From the NCBI GenBank assembly GCA_963708325.1, contig OY970203.1, positions 248,001 through 312,000 of the forward strand: DNA of 64,000 nt. The letters are read 5' to 3'. Source of the stretch: G963708325 sp963708325 (GTDB lineage: Bacteria; Actinomycetota; Thermoleophilia; Solirubrobacterales; 70-9). Shown here piece after piece: positions 62,671 to 64,000 of this stretch. Positions within the stretch are counted from its first letter, which is position 1. Every line of letters begins with the position of its first letter. The position numbers and the translations under genes are program-made. Below the pieces are notes generated by a model. The model was not told the origin of the DNA. It searched no databases and was given only the letters and a program-made list of their open reading frames with translations.

Positions 62671-64000
62671 CAGGCCATCTGCTCCAGCGCGACCCTCGGA
62701 CGGGCGTAGGACTCGGGCTCGGGCTCGTCGGCAGGTGGGTCGGCGCCGAGCAGGTGAAAGGCGAGTCGCGTGGCCAGCGCCATGATCGTGATCTGCGGGT
62801 TGACGCCGATCGACGAAGGGACCGCCGAGCCGTCGGCGACGAAAAGCCCCTTTACCCCGCGCACCGCGAGGTCGCCGTCGACCACGGTCCAGGCGGGATC
62901 GGAGCCGGCGCGGCAGGTGCCGAGCGGGTGAAACGCGATCGGATCGAGGTCGGCGGCGGCCAGCGTCCGCTCATGCAGCGGCGCGACGTCGCCGTCGCGC
63001 AGCTCCGTTGCCCCAGGAACGGGGGTGTAGACGATCGACGCACCCGCCGCCCAGTAGATCCCCGCGAGGACGCGGAACGCGCGCTCAAACTTGCGCACGT
63101 CGGCGTCGGCGAGGTCGTACCGGATCAGCGGCCGCCCCCCCGGGAGGCGGCGGACCGAGCCGCGGGACTCGTCCGAGATCATGAACCCGAACTGGGAGAG
63201 GTGACGGTAGGAGGCCATCGCCTCGCGGTGGCGGTCGCCGATGAACGGCACCGACATCGAGATGTAGTCGGGCGGTCCGGCCGCCCCCTCGAACATGATC
63301 CCCTCGGGGGCGAGCTCGTCGATGTAGTAAGCCTGCGGCACGCCGGTCGCCATGTCGACCTCCTCGTCGAACACGGCCCGCAGGCCGCTGCACGGGTGCA
63401 GGGAGAGGTTGCGTCCGAGCTGGCCGGAGCCGGAACCGAGGCGGCTCGACTGCAGAAGCAGCGGCGTGTGGATCGTGCCCGCGGCGAGCACGACCAGCGG
63501 GGCGCGGACCGTGAGCCGGCGACCGGACCCCGTCCTCGCCTCGACGCCGGCGGCGCGTCCCCCCTCCACCACGACGCGCTCGACGCGGGCGGAGGCATAG
63601 GTGACGGCGCCCGCGTCCCAGGCCATCGGCACGTAGGTGATGCCGACGTGCTGCTTGGCCGACGTCGGGCAGCCGAAGTTGCAGATCCCGCTGCCCACGC
63701 AGCCGCGCACGTTGCGGTACACGTAGTCGCCCGAGTAGCCAAGCGCGTCTGCGCCGCGCTTGATCACCGCCGTGTTGCGGCCCGCCTCGCGCTCGGGCAC
63801 CTGGGAGACGTTGAGCACGCGCTCCACCCTGCGGAAGAACGGCTCGAGCGAATGCTGCGTCAGCTCCTCGAGCCCGAAGCGGCGCCCCCACATCTCCAGC
63901 ACCGGCGGCGGCGTGCGGAAGCAGGTGCCGGAGTTGATGTGGCTCGAGCCCCCGACGCCCCGGCCCAGGGGGAGAAGCACGGGCGGCGTGCCGACGGTCG
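62670..64000 (-). CDS. GMC-family FAD oxidoreductase (5' end outside window)
   Basis: At least 443 aa; the N-terminal FAD-binding GxGxxG region lies beyond base 64000. Seen: LGRGVGGSSHINSGTCFRTP (GMC signature), VVLAAGTIHTPLLLQSSRLG, a C-terminal FHPLGTCRAG (catalytic His region) and VNPQITIMALA. Related to choline/glucose-methanol-choline oxidoreductases; a CVGSGICNFGCP Cys-rich insert resembles the cholesterol oxidase-like/GMC subset. It is the first gene of the operon into glpD. Confidence 0.92.
   Translation of the reverse strand, partial: TVGTPPVLLPLGRGVGGSSHINSGTCFRTPPPVLEMWGRRFGLEELTQHSLEPFFRRVERVLNVSQVPEREAGRNTAVIKRGADALGYSGDYVYRNVRGCVGSGICNFGCPTSAKQHVGITYVPMAWDAGAVTYASARVERVVVEGGRAAGVEARTGSGRRLTVRAPLVVLAAGTIHTPLLLQSSRLGSGSGQLGRNLSLHPCSGLRAVFDEEVDMATGVPQAYYIDELAPEGIMFEGAAGPPDYISMSVPFIGDRHREAMASYRHLSQFGFMISDESRGSVRRLPGGRPLIRYDLADADVRKFERAFRVLAGIYWAAGASIVYTPVPGATELRDGDVAPLHERTLAAADLDPIAFHPLGTCRAGSDPAWTVVDGDLAVRGVKGLFVADGSAVPSSIGVNPQITIMALATRLAFHLLGADPPADEPEPESYARPRVALEQMA

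Noticed and set aside
1..64000. tRNA or rRNA genes, including a tRNA target for the element
   Set aside because: No cloverleaf or conserved TPsiC-like pattern recognised; the element uses a protein-coding target instead.

Overview
The window comes from a high-GC Gram-positive-type chromosome, most likely an actinobacterium of the Thermoleophilia/Solirubrobacterales kind. The signs are very GC-rich codon use, many GTGA/ATGA start-stop overlaps and GTG/TTG starts, an mraZ-rsmH-ftsL-pbpB-murE-murF division/cell-wall cluster with a meso-diaminopimelate-type MurE, PspC-domain sensor kinases, a Tad pilus cluster, and secreted Ig-like/propeller and RHS proteins. The taxon is an inference; no rRNA or tRNA is present to settle it.

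Layout: 1-6543 (minus) is the start of the dcw cluster, with MraZ-type operator repeats upstream of mraZ. 6844-7794 is a lone membrane protein. 7824-11919 holds tadC, tadB, tadA and a CpaB-like gene on the minus strand, with a macro-domain gene between them on the plus strand. 52525-58816 holds an OmpR-type response regulator, a PspC-protein/sensor-kinase/NarL-type regulator operon, a DUF192 protein, a hypothetical protein and an aberrant Rho-like protein. 58860-64000 (minus) is a metabolic operon: GMC oxidoreductase, nitroreductase, glpD, transaldolase, epimerase.

Between these chromosomal parts sits a 39.9-kb integrative element (about 12220-52119). It splits a histidine-kinase gene at its N-box. 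The two halves (52528-52113 and 12219-11916) rejoin exactly in frame when the element is removed and one copy of the 7-bp repeat TTGGCGA is kept. A large serine integrase starts 48 bp inside the left end and an XRE regulator lies at the right end. No conjugation or phage structural genes are visible.

The cargo looks like a defence and effector island. It contains: (a) a tightly overlapping four-gene operon of DNA adenine methylase, metallophosphoesterase, P-loop ATPase and an unrecognised Rossmann-like protein; (b) a RecB/Cas4-like PD-(D/E)XK nuclease operon divergent from an 899-aa serine recombinase with a long N-terminal extension; (c) a SIR2-TPR protein and a candidate HEPN protein; (d) three DUF488-type proteins clustered with a Ser/Thr kinase and an unknown protein; (e) a second HEPN-like protein and a pentapeptide-repeat membrane protein; (f) a phospholipase-C-type phosphoesterase, a membrane protein, an endonuclease/exonuclease/phosphatase-family protein and a lipoprotein; (g) a giant secreted YD/RHS protein of over 3,180 aa with a small membrane protein behind its C-terminal tip (possible toxin/immunity pair), and a secreted propeller protein. 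The four-gene operon (14201-19007) and the DUF488-kinase cluster (28410-32360) are the best candidates for undescribed systems.

Several genes show single-base frame breaks at or near short homopolymers (tadC start, SIR2 start, 32.5 kb gene, EEP gene, RHS start). This may be decay or residual sequencing error and should be resolved first.
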